From assembly GCA_965204875.1 (NCBI GenBank), contig OZ242020.1, forward strand, positions 2,108,001-2,172,000: DNA of 64,000 bases, written 5' to 3'. Position numbers and translations under genes: made by a program. This document shows positions 51,525 through 60,871 of this stretch, piece after piece; position 1 is the stretch's first letter, and each line of letters opens with the position of its first letter. The DNA is from Aldehydirespirator sp965204875 (GTDB lineage Bacteria; Actinomycetota; Acidimicrobiia; Acidimicrobiales; Aldehydirespiratoraceae). The notes beneath the pieces were generated by a model. The model was given only the letters and a program-made list of their open reading frames with translations, was not told the DNA's origin and ran no database searches.

Positions 51525-52440
51525 TCAAGAATTTGAGACAGATTCATCGGTTGGGGGGTTTGGTTCGGGGGTTTTTCGGTAGATCTCGAGGGGTCGGGCC
51601 ATGCCGATCGCCTGGTGGGGTCGGGTCGAGTTGTAGATGGTGCGGTACGTGTTGATCTGGGTGGCGAGCTCGGCGCGGTCTCCGATCTCTTTTCGGTAGG
51701 GGTGTTCGTATTTGAGCGATTCGAAGAATCGTTCGATGACACCGTTGGTCCACGGCGCTTTGCGGCGGGTGCGGATGTGGACGATGTGACGCTTTGCGGC
51801 TACCCAGGAGGCGAACCGGGCCGACTTGAAGCAGGGCCCGTTGTCGGTCACCAGCCGCAGTTTGGCGATCTCGCCGGTCGCCGGGTCGGTGAGGTCCTCG
51901 ACCAAGGACACCCCGAGCAGCGCCTCGACCTCGTCGAGGGCTGTCTCCAAGAAGCCGATGGCATCGGTGGTGGTCTTGCGGACGCTGACCTCGCCGGCGA
52001 GGGCGACCTCAGCGAAGTGGTTTACGACCCCGCCCAGATTCGGGGTGCCGGCCGCGGCGGTCTCGTACTCAGAGAAGTCGGCCTGCCACAGCCGGTTCCG
52101 GCGTGTCGGTGAAGCGATGAAGGCCTCCTTTCGCGCGCCGGCGAGTTGGCGCACCTCGGCGGTGTGGCCGACCGGCAGGCACAGCCCGTTGCGGCTCTAG
52201 CACCCGGTACATGGTGCTGTCGCTCACAGCCCCGGCGGCAACGTCATCGACACCGACCCGCTTGAGAGCGGCGAGCTTGCGATGCCCCCACGCCTCCCAC
52301 GTCGCTGCCAACGCCTTGGCATCGGCCTCGACCGCGTCCTGGGCCGGTGTCGGCCACGGGCCCTTGGTCGAGGCGCCCGCAGCGCGCCACCGATACCAAC
52401 TCGGGCGCGCGATGCCGAGCACCGCGCAGAACCGGGTCAC
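51525..52440 (-). pseudogene. IS3-family transposase OrfB, split by a frameshift
   Basis: The N-terminal part (52069-52440) reads TRFCAVLGIARPSWYRWRAA and the catalytic part (51525 to about 52195) reads SRNGLCLPVGH, then WQADFSEYE (Asp), LVTDNGPCF (Asp) and WTNGVIERFFESLKYEHPY (Glu). The frames differ by one base near 52195-52205, where the sense strand has GGTGCTAGAGCC. Normal IS3 frameshifting occurs between orfA and orfB, not inside orfB, so this copy is probably inactive unless the shift is a sequencing error. Confidence 0.8.
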
Positions 52441-52442
52441 AG

Positions 52443-52781
52443 TCAGGCCCGCCTCGACGCGTGCTTCTTCGAGCTCGTCGAAGCCGCATAGAGCGCCCCC
52501 CCTTTACGCCACAGGCGAAGCTCCATGTGCGCTTCGCCCAGAGCGGAGGTCAACTCCTCGATCTCGGCCTCAAGACGCTGCTCCCGGCTCGTCGAACCCG
52601 CCCGGCCGCCGGCAGCGATCGCCGCCTGGCCGCCCTCAAGAAACTGGTCCCGCCACTTCGCGATCGAGGTCTGCGACACGCCCTCACGACGCGCCGCCTG
52701 CACGATCGTGATCTCCTCACGCAGCACCGCCATCACGATCCGGGCCTTCTCCTCCGACGACTTCGACGGACGTCTCACCAT
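52443..52781 (-). CDS. IS3-family transposase OrfA
   Basis: A 112-aa helix-turn-helix protein (KSSEEKARIVMAVLREEITI, GVSQTSIAKWRDQFLEGG) followed by a coiled coil (RLEAEIEELTSALGEAHMEL). It abuts orfB in another frame. It starts 59 bases inside the right end of the element. Confidence 0.88.
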   Translation of the reverse strand: MVRRPSKSSEEKARIVMAVLREEITIVQAARREGVSQTSIAKWRDQFLEGGQAAIAAGGRAGSTSREQRLEAEIEELTSALGEAHMELRLWRKGGALYAASTSSKKHASRRA

Positions 52782-52840
52782 GGTGCTCCTTCAACTCAGA
52801 CCCCAACTTTGACCTGTCTCAAAAACCTTGACACGCGACA

Positions 52841-52911
52841 ACTGCACCTGCGGGTCGACAACATCGGCCAAGCCAAGTTGCCCCCCGCCCGGTCACGACC
52901 TCGCCATATGA
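52841..52911 (+). pseudogene. SDR 3'-end fragment, right part
   Basis: After the second ACTG the sequence resumes as CACCTGCGGGTCGAC, then GGCCAAGCCAAGTTGCCC, matching the end of the SDR gene (QAKLPPGHDLAK) through TCGCCA and a TGA at 52909-52911. It then leads directly into the 3' end of the protease gene, the same order as at 50807-50834. Confidence 0.85.
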
Positions 52912-52937
52912 GCCAGCAGGTCGTCACCAATCCAGGA

Positions 52938-54329
52938 TCACGGCTGCGCGTCTTGGTAGCGCTGCAGGAACCGTACCGCCTCCTCAGCCGGAATGATGGA
53001 ATTGAGGGGACGCGGCCCCTCGTCCCTTCCATACGTTGGAACTCCGATGAATTGGCCTCTTTCGTTGAATGCGGCACCACCGCTGTTGCCTCCACTGACA
53101 TCCGCATCCGTCCTAATGACATCGTAATCCTGAGCCTTCTCAATCCCACACGACGATAAACCGCCTGTGCGGCTGTTGCTCGACTCGTATCCTGAGAAAC
53201 CGCCGTAAGATGGAGTCAGGGTGGTACCTCCGATGTCGGGAAAACCAAGGACAGTAATTCTGGTGGTTATGCCTAGTTCATCATGGGGAACAATAGGAAT
53301 AGCCATCCTGTTCGTCCGTTGATCTAGTTTCAGGAGGGCAAGATCTGGTAATGTAGCACCGAGATGTGGATCCTCGCCCGTATACTCACACCTTACAAGT
53401 GTAGCGCGAATATAATCATCGGCCATGTCGCCGAAACCGTTGACAAATCCTACTCGCAGATCTGAGCACGGCCTGCCCGAAGCAGACGCGACGACATGAG
53501 CATTCGTAAGGACATGAGTTCCATTCAGGACTACGGTACCTGAACCAAATGCGTTTTCATCCCACTTCATGCCATGGCATCCTTTAACATGTATTCGGAC
53601 GACTGAACGAGCGATCTCTTCCCAGTCGGGTTCGGGTTCAGGTGTGGCGGGTAAGGTGGTTGTAGGCTGTTGTGGTTCGGTCTCTGGTATCGGTTCGGGT
53701 TCTGAGGTGTTGGGTGCCGTGGTCGCTGGCGGTTCCGGTGCGGGGGTGATGGATGGTTGCTCTGGTTCGGGTTCCGGTGAGACGGGTGCTGTCGGTTCGG
53801 GGTCTGGGGGTGGGGATGGCCCGGGTTCGGGTGTGGTGGTTGGTGGTGATTCTGCCGGGGGCGGGCCGGGGTCGGTGTTATCGGCTGATCCGGACGAGTC
53901 AGATTCCGCACCTGGCGGTGGAGCTGGCGTATCCTCTGCGGCTGCTTGGTCGGTGTCGGAGCTGTCACCTCCGAAGTTCGAGGCGAGCGGGATAGCGACT
54001 GCTAGCAGGACGACAAGCGCTGCGGCACCCGCAATCAAGGGGTGTCTGCGGGCGCTGTCGGCTAGCGCTGCCCAGATGTCGGCAAGGCGGTACTTGAGCC
54101 TGGCGACTCCGGAATCCGCTGGTCGGTGACGTCGCTGTTGGGAGGCACCCCCGCCTGGGTAACGACCGCCTGACGGCGGCCGGCGACCCGGCGGGCGACG
54201 ACTCCTTGGGGCGGGCGGGCGCTCTGGTGGGGGTCGCCGCTCGGGGGCGGGCGGGCGCTCCGGCGGGCGGCGGCGATAGAGCGGGCCACTGCTCACTTCG
54301 TCACCCGTCAGATCTTCGCTGTCTACCAT
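52938..54329 (-). CDS. Membrane-anchored trypsin-like serine protease
   Basis: A 463-aa protein. A cytoplasmic Pro/Arg-rich region (PPERPPAPERRPPPERPPAP) precedes one transmembrane helix (about residues 97-116), a Pro/Glu/Thr linker of about 110 residues, and a trypsin-like domain from about 235. Triad: His278 in LTNAHVV, Asp329 in LPDLALL and Ser416 in SGGNSGGAAF. Three cysteines (251, 288, 314, roughly) and Cys394 suggest disulfides and an external location. No PDZ is present, unlike the HtrA protein at 9929. It is the last gene after vWA, tubulin-like and membrane-protein genes, 68 bases after the previous stop, so it may process that system. Confidence 0.88.
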   Translation of the reverse strand: MVDSEDLTGDEVSSGPLYRRRPPERPPAPERRPPPERPPAPRSRRPPGRRPPSGGRYPGGGASQQRRHRPADSGVARLKYRLADIWAALADSARRHPLIAGAAALVVLLAVAIPLASNFGGDSSDTDQAAAEDTPAPPPGAESDSSGSADNTDPGPPPAESPPTTTPEPGPSPPPDPEPTAPVSPEPEPEQPSITPAPEPPATTAPNTSEPEPIPETEPQQPTTTLPATPEPEPDWEEIARSVVRIHVKGCHGMKWDENAFGSGTVVLNGTHVLTNAHVVASASGRPCSDLRVGFVNGFGDMADDYIRATLVRCEYTGEDPHLGATLPDLALLKLDQRTNRMAIPIVPHDELGITTRITVLGFPDIGGTTLTPSYGGFSGYESSNSRTGGLSSCGIEKAQDYDVIRTDADVSGGNSGGAAFNERGQFIGVPTYGRDEGPRPLNSIIPAEEAVRFLQRYQDAQP

Positions 54330-54397
54330 CGATCGGCCAACCTCACCGGTGACGCTTGCGCCGCAACACGCTCACACGACCTCGCTGGAACCGACAG

Positions 54398-57300
54398 CTA
54401 GCCCAGCCAGGAATCGGTATCGGAGTCCGACATCAGCGTGCCAGCGTCCACATCGCCCTCGGCGACGACAGACTCCGTTGGCTGCTCTGGCTTGCTGCTT
54501 GGCGGGTCTTCCAGAATCTGATCGGAGATGTCGATCCTCACCGCTAGGTAAGCGTCCTCGCTTGGCGAGCGCACAACGTGGCCCGGCTTGGGCGGCGAGG
54601 CAGCGTTGGGAGCCTCAATCTCGTCGGGCCACCACCAGACGCTCTGCATTTCAACTTCGCTCAGGGCTGACGATGGGAGGCCGGTCAGGCTGCCAGGCAA
54701 CTTCAAGGGCATGGACGGCGCGATCTCGCTCAATATTTCGAGTTCGGAATCTTCGAGCGATCTGGCTTCGGTTCCCCACGTGACCTCCGCAAGAGCACCA
54801 TCGAACTCGCCCGCTCGCAGCCTGCGAGCCAACTCCCAACGTGGATCTCGACTGGGAAGCACAAGCGGATCGTCTTCTATTGGGCTGACCGTGGGACTAG
54901 CCTCTGGCCGGTTGGCAATCTCAGACCCGAGAAGCGCCCTTCGTTGTGAGTAGGCAGCGACGACCGCCTCGTATTGGTTGCATAACCAGCTTGGGGACGG
55001 AGGACGACGGAACACCTCGCGAGGCGGGTTAACAAACAAACGCAAAAGCGGAGAGTGGAGATCACGAATATCGCCGTCAGATGCTGGCTCGGCAGGGATG
55101 TTGTATCTCAAAATATATTCGAGCGCAGCTGCGGTGCCGAGCCAGTTGACCCGCAGGCCGCGCAACACAGGCAGAAGCTCGTGGTGCTGCAGTTCGGCTT
55201 GAAGTTCGCGGATCTCAGCACTGATCCGCATACGCCTAATGCGGTTGCCTCTGTCACTGACAATCAGCATGACCAGCGCTATCAAAAACATAATGAGAGC
55301 CATGGCAGCCATCGCGTATCTCAATTCTTTGCCGTATTCGCTCAAGAAATTGTTCAGACCTTCCCAGCGGTCGACAATAAAGGAGTCGCGGTCCGCAAAG
55401 ACCAGCACGCCGGTTATCAGGTAACAAACCGCCAGCGTCAGCGCTAGAGCGCGGCTCGCCGACCGTTCGCACTCTCGACCAAGCTGATGCACCTTCCAAC
55501 CAAGCCAGAGCGGGACGATCATGGCCGTTAGAGCGATAAGCCCTGGCCCTCTTTCTGGATGTCCATCTTCTCTCAACTCCTCCCATCCGTACAAAAGGTC
55601 AGCGAAAACTATCGCCAGCAAGAACGTGGCCAAAGGGATGGCGGCGGCCTTTACGTAGTAGGAGTGGCGCACTCGCGGGTCGCTGTCGTTCGGAGGCATG
55701 CGAGGGTAAAGCAGCACCATGCTAATGAGCGCTGTCACGCCCAGGAATATGCGCGTCATAAGTACATAGTCGCGATCATTCATATCCAAACGCTCAATCT
55801 GCAGGACATAATATGCGATGAGCGCATAGGTGAGCATGAAAAAGGCCATCACAATGTTGATTACGGCAGCAGCGGGTCGAGATCTTGCGGCCTCGTCCCG
55901 TTCATCTTGTTCGCGCTTCTCAAGGTCTTTCGCCAAAGTCAGGCGCCGAGCCTTCGCCCTATCGATCTCGTCGCAGAATGCGTCGTCTAGCAGGGTGAGC
56001 AGCGCCTTGGGACTCTCGTCGTCGTCATCCACGACCGGATCGGCGGCCGGATCAGCGTCCTCTGCCGCCGGGGTTGCCTCTCCAGTGTTCGCGCTGGAAG
56101 GCGGATCGACATTGGCTGCTGCGGGGTTCGCAGAGGCCGGGTAGACCTCGCCGTCAACCGTGCCGAACCATCCCGCTCTGGTCTCCTCGGGGGCAGCGTC
56201 GGGTTCGTCGGGCCGCCTGCCGGATCGGATCCTCGTTTCTAGCACATCGTCGACGAGGCATTTCGGGTCGACGAATACGAAGTCTGAGTTCCCGGCTGCT
56301 GTGCGGGCGCGAGCTGCCTCCGGGGCACCGTCGGCGACGCCGAGCACGCCTCGCACCTGTTTGGTCCACAGACGAGGATCGAAGCCCTTGAGCACTACGG
56401 CGGTCTCGGCGGGCGGCTCGTCGGGCGGCAGCGAGGAAGTAGTGGGCTGGTCGTCGTTGGATTGGACGTCGCCGCCAAAGGCCTCGAGAAACTCGGCCCT
56501 GAGTTGCTTGGCGAACCCGCGAAAACCGATTGCCAGCGGCGAAAAGACGCGACCGAGCGCCGACACGATGGCCGCCCTCCTTGTGATCCTGTCGCTGTCC
56601 GTGCTAAAGCTGCCGATCTGGCTCTCCAACCTGAACTCTCTTGGATGCAGCACCTCCACGGTTCGAGCCGCCATCTCGGGGACGGGCGCTGCCTCGAAGC
56701 CGTCCGCCACGGGTAGAGATCGGTCCTCGGCCACGTGATCGCGTCGGCGGATCTGCACTAGCCTCGCCGAGGAGCGCACGAACTGGTAGATGTGCCCTGA
56801 GACGCCGGGAGCGCCGATCATGGGCTGCCACGGGTTGCCGGTCATGGCACGCCAGGACGATGTCAAAGTGGCAATCTCGAGTGCGGCATGCCAAGCGGCT
56901 TTCTCGTCCTCGACGAAGCTGATGAACGAAGCCGTGCCAGAGGCAAACCGCCAATCTGTTGGGAGAGCAACGAAGTTGGCAGTTTGCGAGGTAAAGAAGC
57001 CCTCGGCTGGGAGGATGCTGCTGCCGTCTCGCGCTTCCGGTACGGCGAGGCAGATCGGAACCACGACAACGCCTCCCGCCAGCTTCATAGTCTGGTGTGC
57101 GATATCAGCGACCGCGGCGGCGACCTCGAGTTGTGCCTGGGTTGCCAGCGCTCCCGAGACAACAGCCGTCATGAAGGATCGACCATCGGCAGGCGGATCG
57201 GCACTGGCCAGCGCGTCATACAACCCCATTTGAATGCGTGTGCCAGCTTGTATGCAGGTGGCCAAAGGCTGTTCGCCGGACGAAGTGTCATCGCCTATCT

Positions 57301-57406
57301 CAACGACCGCGACATCGTTCAGTAACCCGTGCAAAGAAAGTTCGTCCAGTTTGCGCGTCGCCTCAACTATCACAGCGTCGGCCTTGTGGCAGAGAATCGT
57401 GATCAT
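54398..57406 (-). CDS. Six-helix membrane protein of unknown family (tubulin-like operon)
   Basis: A 1002-aa protein with a large soluble N-terminal part (1-510), six transmembrane helices (about 512-537, 548-568, 584-606, 621-640, 652-672, 696-717), a coiled coil just after (ISAEIRELQAELQ) and a soluble C-terminus of about 260 aa. Residues 1-340 form an alpha/beta-like domain starting MITILCHKADAVIVEAT; 400-465 is acidic and disordered; 480-510 is a charged helix leading into the membrane. Both ends are probably cytoplasmic. I do not recognise a family. It lies 39 bases after the tubulin-like gene and is probably its membrane partner. Confidence 0.8.
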   Translation of the reverse strand: MITILCHKADAVIVEATRKLDELSLHGLLNDVAVVEIGDDTSSGEQPLATCIQAGTRIQMGLYDALASADPPADGRSFMTAVVSGALATQAQLEVAAAVADIAHQTMKLAGGVVVVPICLAVPEARDGSSILPAEGFFTSQTANFVALPTDWRFASGTASFISFVEDEKAAWHAALEIATLTSSWRAMTGNPWQPMIGAPGVSGHIYQFVRSSARLVQIRRRDHVAEDRSLPVADGFEAAPVPEMAARTVEVLHPREFRLESQIGSFSTDSDRITRRAAIVSALGRVFSPLAIGFRGFAKQLRAEFLEAFGGDVQSNDDQPTTSSLPPDEPPAETAVVLKGFDPRLWTKQVRGVLGVADGAPEAARARTAAGNSDFVFVDPKCLVDDVLETRIRSGRRPDEPDAAPEETRAGWFGTVDGEVYPASANPAAANVDPPSSANTGEATPAAEDADPAADPVVDDDDESPKALLTLLDDAFCDEIDRAKARRLTLAKDLEKREQDERDEAARSRPAAAVINIVMAFFMLTYALIAYYVLQIERLDMNDRDYVLMTRIFLGVTALISMVLLYPRMPPNDSDPRVRHSYYVKAAAIPLATFLLAIVFADLLYGWEELREDGHPERGPGLIALTAMIVPLWLGWKVHQLGRECERSASRALALTLAVCYLITGVLVFADRDSFIVDRWEGLNNFLSEYGKELRYAMAAMALIMFLIALVMLIVSDRGNRIRRMRISAEIRELQAELQHHELLPVLRGLRVNWLGTAAALEYILRYNIPAEPASDGDIRDLHSPLLRLFVNPPREVFRRPPSPSWLCNQYEAVVAAYSQRRALLGSEIANRPEASPTVSPIEDDPLVLPSRDPRWELARRLRAGEFDGALAEVTWGTEARSLEDSELEILSEIAPSMPLKLPGSLTGLPSSALSEVEMQSVWWWPDEIEAPNAASPPKPGHVVRSPSEDAYLAVRIDISDQILEDPPSSKPEQPTESVVAEGDVDAGTLMSDSDTDSWLG

Positions 57407-57445
57407 GTGGTTTGCTCCTAGCCTCTGAAGCCGCCGGCTGATCGT

Positions 57446-60400
57446 CTAGCCGAGTCCGTCGTCGAGTGAGTGGCACTTCACCGCGTTGCTGAGACGCTGC
57501 AGTTCCTCGCCCAGAAGAGGCCAAAGTCCCGTCCAAAGCGGAGCTCGAGACAGGAGGCTTGGGTCCTTGTCCCACTCGTACTCGAGCTTGTCGTAGTCTT
57601 GCTTGTAGCGGTCGTATTCTCCGTCGAGCACCGTGGCGACCGCCTCGGCACGGTCGTTCCACGAGGCGTAATCGGGCAAAGTCATCAGCGAAGATGGCAT
57701 AACAGCCAGAGTATTGTCGATCGGCCTGCCAGCCTCAAGCCACCTGGCCAGATGCAGATTGACGCTCTCGTAGTTCAAGACGTCGTCGTCGCTGGATTGG
57801 CCCAGTTTGAGCAGGTGAACGTACGCCTCTAGGGGTTCCAAGTTGCCATTGGCCGCCGTCTCCACATAGGCAAGGGCAAGCGACTCCAGCACGGGGCCTA
57901 GACGGTCGCCGCGCTTGACAGGCGACAGCAGCGGATTTGGAAAAGCGGCTGGGCTTCTTCCTTCCCGATAGATCAGAATGTCGTCTCCCGCTCCGTTGAG
58001 ACTCAGTAGTCCGAGCAATCTCGCCGTGAACCAGCCACGCACCATGCAGCGTAAGTGAGCTTGGGGGCAAGGCACAAAGCGCTGCAAGTACTGCGCACGG
58101 CGATGCTGCCAGAACTGTTGCCTCGCCACTTCGCCGATAGTCGTCTGTCTGTGCCAGTTTTGGGCAATCGGCGCCAGCACCGACTTTAGTGCCAGTATGG
58201 ACTGTGGAGCGGAGAGCTGCGTAGCCACATCAATGTGACGGGCGCGATGGTCGGGCTTCATCCTGTCTGCTACTTTCTCTTTGCCGATGTAAGGCGAGAG
58301 CAGATCCTCGACCCGATTGTGCATGGGGTGCTCGCCGTCGGGGTCGCGACCGAACGGCAGCATACTGAAGTGCCTCGTTAGCTGTTCGCCGCTCTTGGTC
58401 CCGACAAGGCCCGATAGTGCCGTGTCAATGTCGATAAGTGGTGCAGACGCCTGAAGCGCTGTTGCAAGGTGTGCCATGAAGCGGTTCTGATAGTTCTGCC
58501 GTTCCTTCGCGGTGATGGCCGGACCGTCCGGAAGCTCGGTGTTGAGCGCGTTGCGAAGGCTAAGGCTGAACACCTCGCCAAAGGGCCCGCCGTCGGTTTT
58601 CAGCCAGGCTTCAGAGCGCTCCTTCAATGCATTTCGCGTTGAGGCTATCTTCATGCGAATATTCTGTGGGACTTGGCTGCTCCAGCGTGCGTCAGGACTC
58701 CAGTCGCGCTGGACTTCCAACATCGGCGGGGTTCGCGGAGAATCAACGTCCTCTTCTTGTGTGATCTCAGTATTCGCGATGATGAGCATGGGCAAGCTCG
58801 AGAGGTCAAGTTGGTCGTCAGTCTGCCGAAGCCAATGGTCGAACAGGCTCTCGTAATCGTTCTTCTCGATCAAGGTAAACTCGTTCGCGGGTGGCCCGAA
58901 CTCAAACTGCTTTGGTATGTTCTCGTTGCGGAGGCGCTTGTGCGCATCGCTGATCGCCTCGGACATGGGATCGAAAAGCCGGTCAGCCGCTTCTCTGGCC
59001 AGCTCAGCAGCTCGTACGGCGATCAGTGCGTCAGCTGCGTAAGTCCGGCAGTGAACCGCCTCATCTATGTACTCGTCGATCTTTGGATCGTTGCCGCGCA
59101 GTCTTCCTCGGATTCTGTCGTTTAGCTTCGGCAAGGCTAGGTTCTGCCAATCGTTGGCCCAACTCTTGAGATCTGGCACGACGTTGTTCGTGAGGATGTC
59201 CGCAACGTTCTTTCGGAGGTATGTCGCAGCATCGGAGCAGAGGCGGGCTGTGACGAGAAGTCCGTGCCTAGACATCGCCTCCGAGACAGTTTCTTGCGCC
59301 CGCTCTTGGATGGCCGAGACCCAGGCGCGCGATCCATCGTCGAGGTCTTGGCGAATTTGGTCCGGAAGCGCGAAGCGCTCTTCGATGGCGTGATCTATGA
59401 GTTCTCGCCACTGGCTCGCGGGCCGTGAGCGGCCAGTTTCAAGATCCGCCCATTCCTTGACCTCTCGCTTGTACTCAAGGCATGGGCCGTCGTAGCGATT
59501 GACTTCGCCAGCTTTGTGCCACAGCTCGCGCCGTATGGGTCCGGGGTCGCTGCCTGTCTCATCGATATTCAGCTGATCTCGAAACCAGCCCTCGTAGTTC
59601 TTGGCTAGTGCAACGGTCACGGCCTCCGGATCCTTGCGTCCCAGCGACTTTGCAGTCCGCTCGGCTTCTTTGGAGTGCGAGTGGTGAGTAACTAGGTGCC
59701 GGTAGCACTCTCGAGCGACACGGTCGACAGCGAACCGTTCGAAGTGGTCGTTTCCCACAGAGACTCGCGCGAAGCCGAGCGCCGAGAAGGGTGGCACGCC
59801 GATCGCCTCGCTTTCGCCGACATCGACCAGCGCCTTGCCGCGCATGTTGTCAGCGGCCGATGACTTGAAGTTGGAAGTCGCGTAGGATACGAAAGATCCC
59901 GCTACATCCTCGTCGGTGATCCACGCAAGTAGCGCACGTCCAACCCCCTCAAAGAGATCGTCGAACGTACCGAAACTGACACCCTGCGCGTTCCGAAGGC
60001 CGACCAGGAACGGGTACGACGGCCCGCTCTCGTTCAAGTCCTTGGCGACTCCGGCGGCCCGCAAGAAACGGTCTACTATCGGACTGACGACCCCATTGTC
60101 ACCAGGACCAGATTGACCTCCCCACCAGAAGCCGTTGAGGATCTCGGAAATGGCTGCGAGACCGTTGCCGTGCACTCCGGCCTTGTGTGCTTCGGGCAAC
60201 TCATCAAATATTTCAGAGGTGTAGATTATCCCGAAGACCTTGTCGCGGTCAATTTCATCTCCCCGGATCAGGTCGCACACCGCATTGAAGAGGCCAGCGC
60301 CGGTGCCTCCCGCAAGCGACGATATAACGAACACGTATGTCGATCCTCGTCCTGCGCCCGCTGTCGAGATGTCGGCCTTCTGGGCCTTCTGGTAGGCTGA

Positions 60401-60865
60401 TGCGAGGTCGTTGCCTGCCTTTGCCGAGGTCATCTGGCTATGTTTTTTCCTTAGCTCTGACTTGATGCGGCCAAGATGGAGCGCTCCGATGGTGCGTCCG
60501 ACTGCCCGATATTGACCTGCTCCGGTTTCGACAGGTATCTTGAGACCCGTCGGTTCCACGCGCCAGACGCGCAGTTCCGGGCGGCGCTCATCAGATGCGT
60601 CCAGCTCGGACTGCAGGTCGTCGAAAGTGGTTGCCGCATTCACCAACCCGACATACTCGTGATTGTCCAGTTGGGGCACGCGGCTGTTCAACTCTTTGCC
60701 GTCGGGCTGAGGTGGCGCGTCAATGTGGAGAAACTGCCAGCCGCCGGGGATGTCGTCGCCCTTGATGTCGTGCTCCTTCATCCAGCGGCGGATCTGGTCC
60801 TTGAGGAAGCGGAGCGTTTTGCCGCCGGAGCCGCCGAGTCCGATGAAGAGAAAACGGTTGTACAT
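57446..60865 (-). CDS. Tubulin_2 / FtsZ-like GTPase (large)
   Basis: A 1139-aa protein. The N-terminus MYNRFLFIGLGGSGGKTLRF has the Rossmann-like G-rich loop of the FtsZ/tubulin superfamily. The tubulin signature appears as SSLAGGTGAGLFNAV (about residues 182-196), and GAGQYRAVGR (about 115-124) precedes it as in the Tubulin_2 family. DKVFGIIYTSEIFDEL and HGNGLAAISEILNGFWW continue the fold to about residue 400. The remaining 700 residues are mostly helical with no recognised domain. Makarova and Koonin described such FtsZ-like proteins next to vWA proteins and proposed membrane remodelling. It lies 6 bases after the vWA gene. Confidence 0.85.
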   Translation of the reverse strand: MYNRFLFIGLGGSGGKTLRFLKDQIRRWMKEHDIKGDDIPGGWQFLHIDAPPQPDGKELNSRVPQLDNHEYVGLVNAATTFDDLQSELDASDERRPELRVWRVEPTGLKIPVETGAGQYRAVGRTIGALHLGRIKSELRKKHSQMTSAKAGNDLASAYQKAQKADISTAGAGRGSTYVFVISSLAGGTGAGLFNAVCDLIRGDEIDRDKVFGIIYTSEIFDELPEAHKAGVHGNGLAAISEILNGFWWGGQSGPGDNGVVSPIVDRFLRAAGVAKDLNESGPSYPFLVGLRNAQGVSFGTFDDLFEGVGRALLAWITDEDVAGSFVSYATSNFKSSAADNMRGKALVDVGESEAIGVPPFSALGFARVSVGNDHFERFAVDRVARECYRHLVTHHSHSKEAERTAKSLGRKDPEAVTVALAKNYEGWFRDQLNIDETGSDPGPIRRELWHKAGEVNRYDGPCLEYKREVKEWADLETGRSRPASQWRELIDHAIEERFALPDQIRQDLDDGSRAWVSAIQERAQETVSEAMSRHGLLVTARLCSDAATYLRKNVADILTNNVVPDLKSWANDWQNLALPKLNDRIRGRLRGNDPKIDEYIDEAVHCRTYAADALIAVRAAELAREAADRLFDPMSEAISDAHKRLRNENIPKQFEFGPPANEFTLIEKNDYESLFDHWLRQTDDQLDLSSLPMLIIANTEITQEEDVDSPRTPPMLEVQRDWSPDARWSSQVPQNIRMKIASTRNALKERSEAWLKTDGGPFGEVFSLSLRNALNTELPDGPAITAKERQNYQNRFMAHLATALQASAPLIDIDTALSGLVGTKSGEQLTRHFSMLPFGRDPDGEHPMHNRVEDLLSPYIGKEKVADRMKPDHRARHIDVATQLSAPQSILALKSVLAPIAQNWHRQTTIGEVARQQFWQHRRAQYLQRFVPCPQAHLRCMVRGWFTARLLGLLSLNGAGDDILIYREGRSPAAFPNPLLSPVKRGDRLGPVLESLALAYVETAANGNLEPLEAYVHLLKLGQSSDDDVLNYESVNLHLARWLEAGRPIDNTLAVMPSSLMTLPDYASWNDRAEAVATVLDGEYDRYKQDYDKLEYEWDKDPSLLSRAPLWTGLWPLLGEELQRLSNAVKCHSLDDGLG

Positions 60866-60871
60866 GCTTGT

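Larger units (their letters stand above)
51516..52840 (-). mobile_element. IS3-family insertion sequence with frameshifted orfB
   Basis: A 1325-bp element. The left end begins TGTCCCGTGTCAAG and the right end, read inward, begins TGTCGCGTGTCAAG; both continue to TTTGAGACAG, giving inverted repeats of about 26 bases. ACTG at 51512-51515 and 52841-52844 is a 4-bp target duplication. Removing the element and one ACTG restores the SDR fragment (ending in KLPP coding sequence). Confidence 0.92.
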
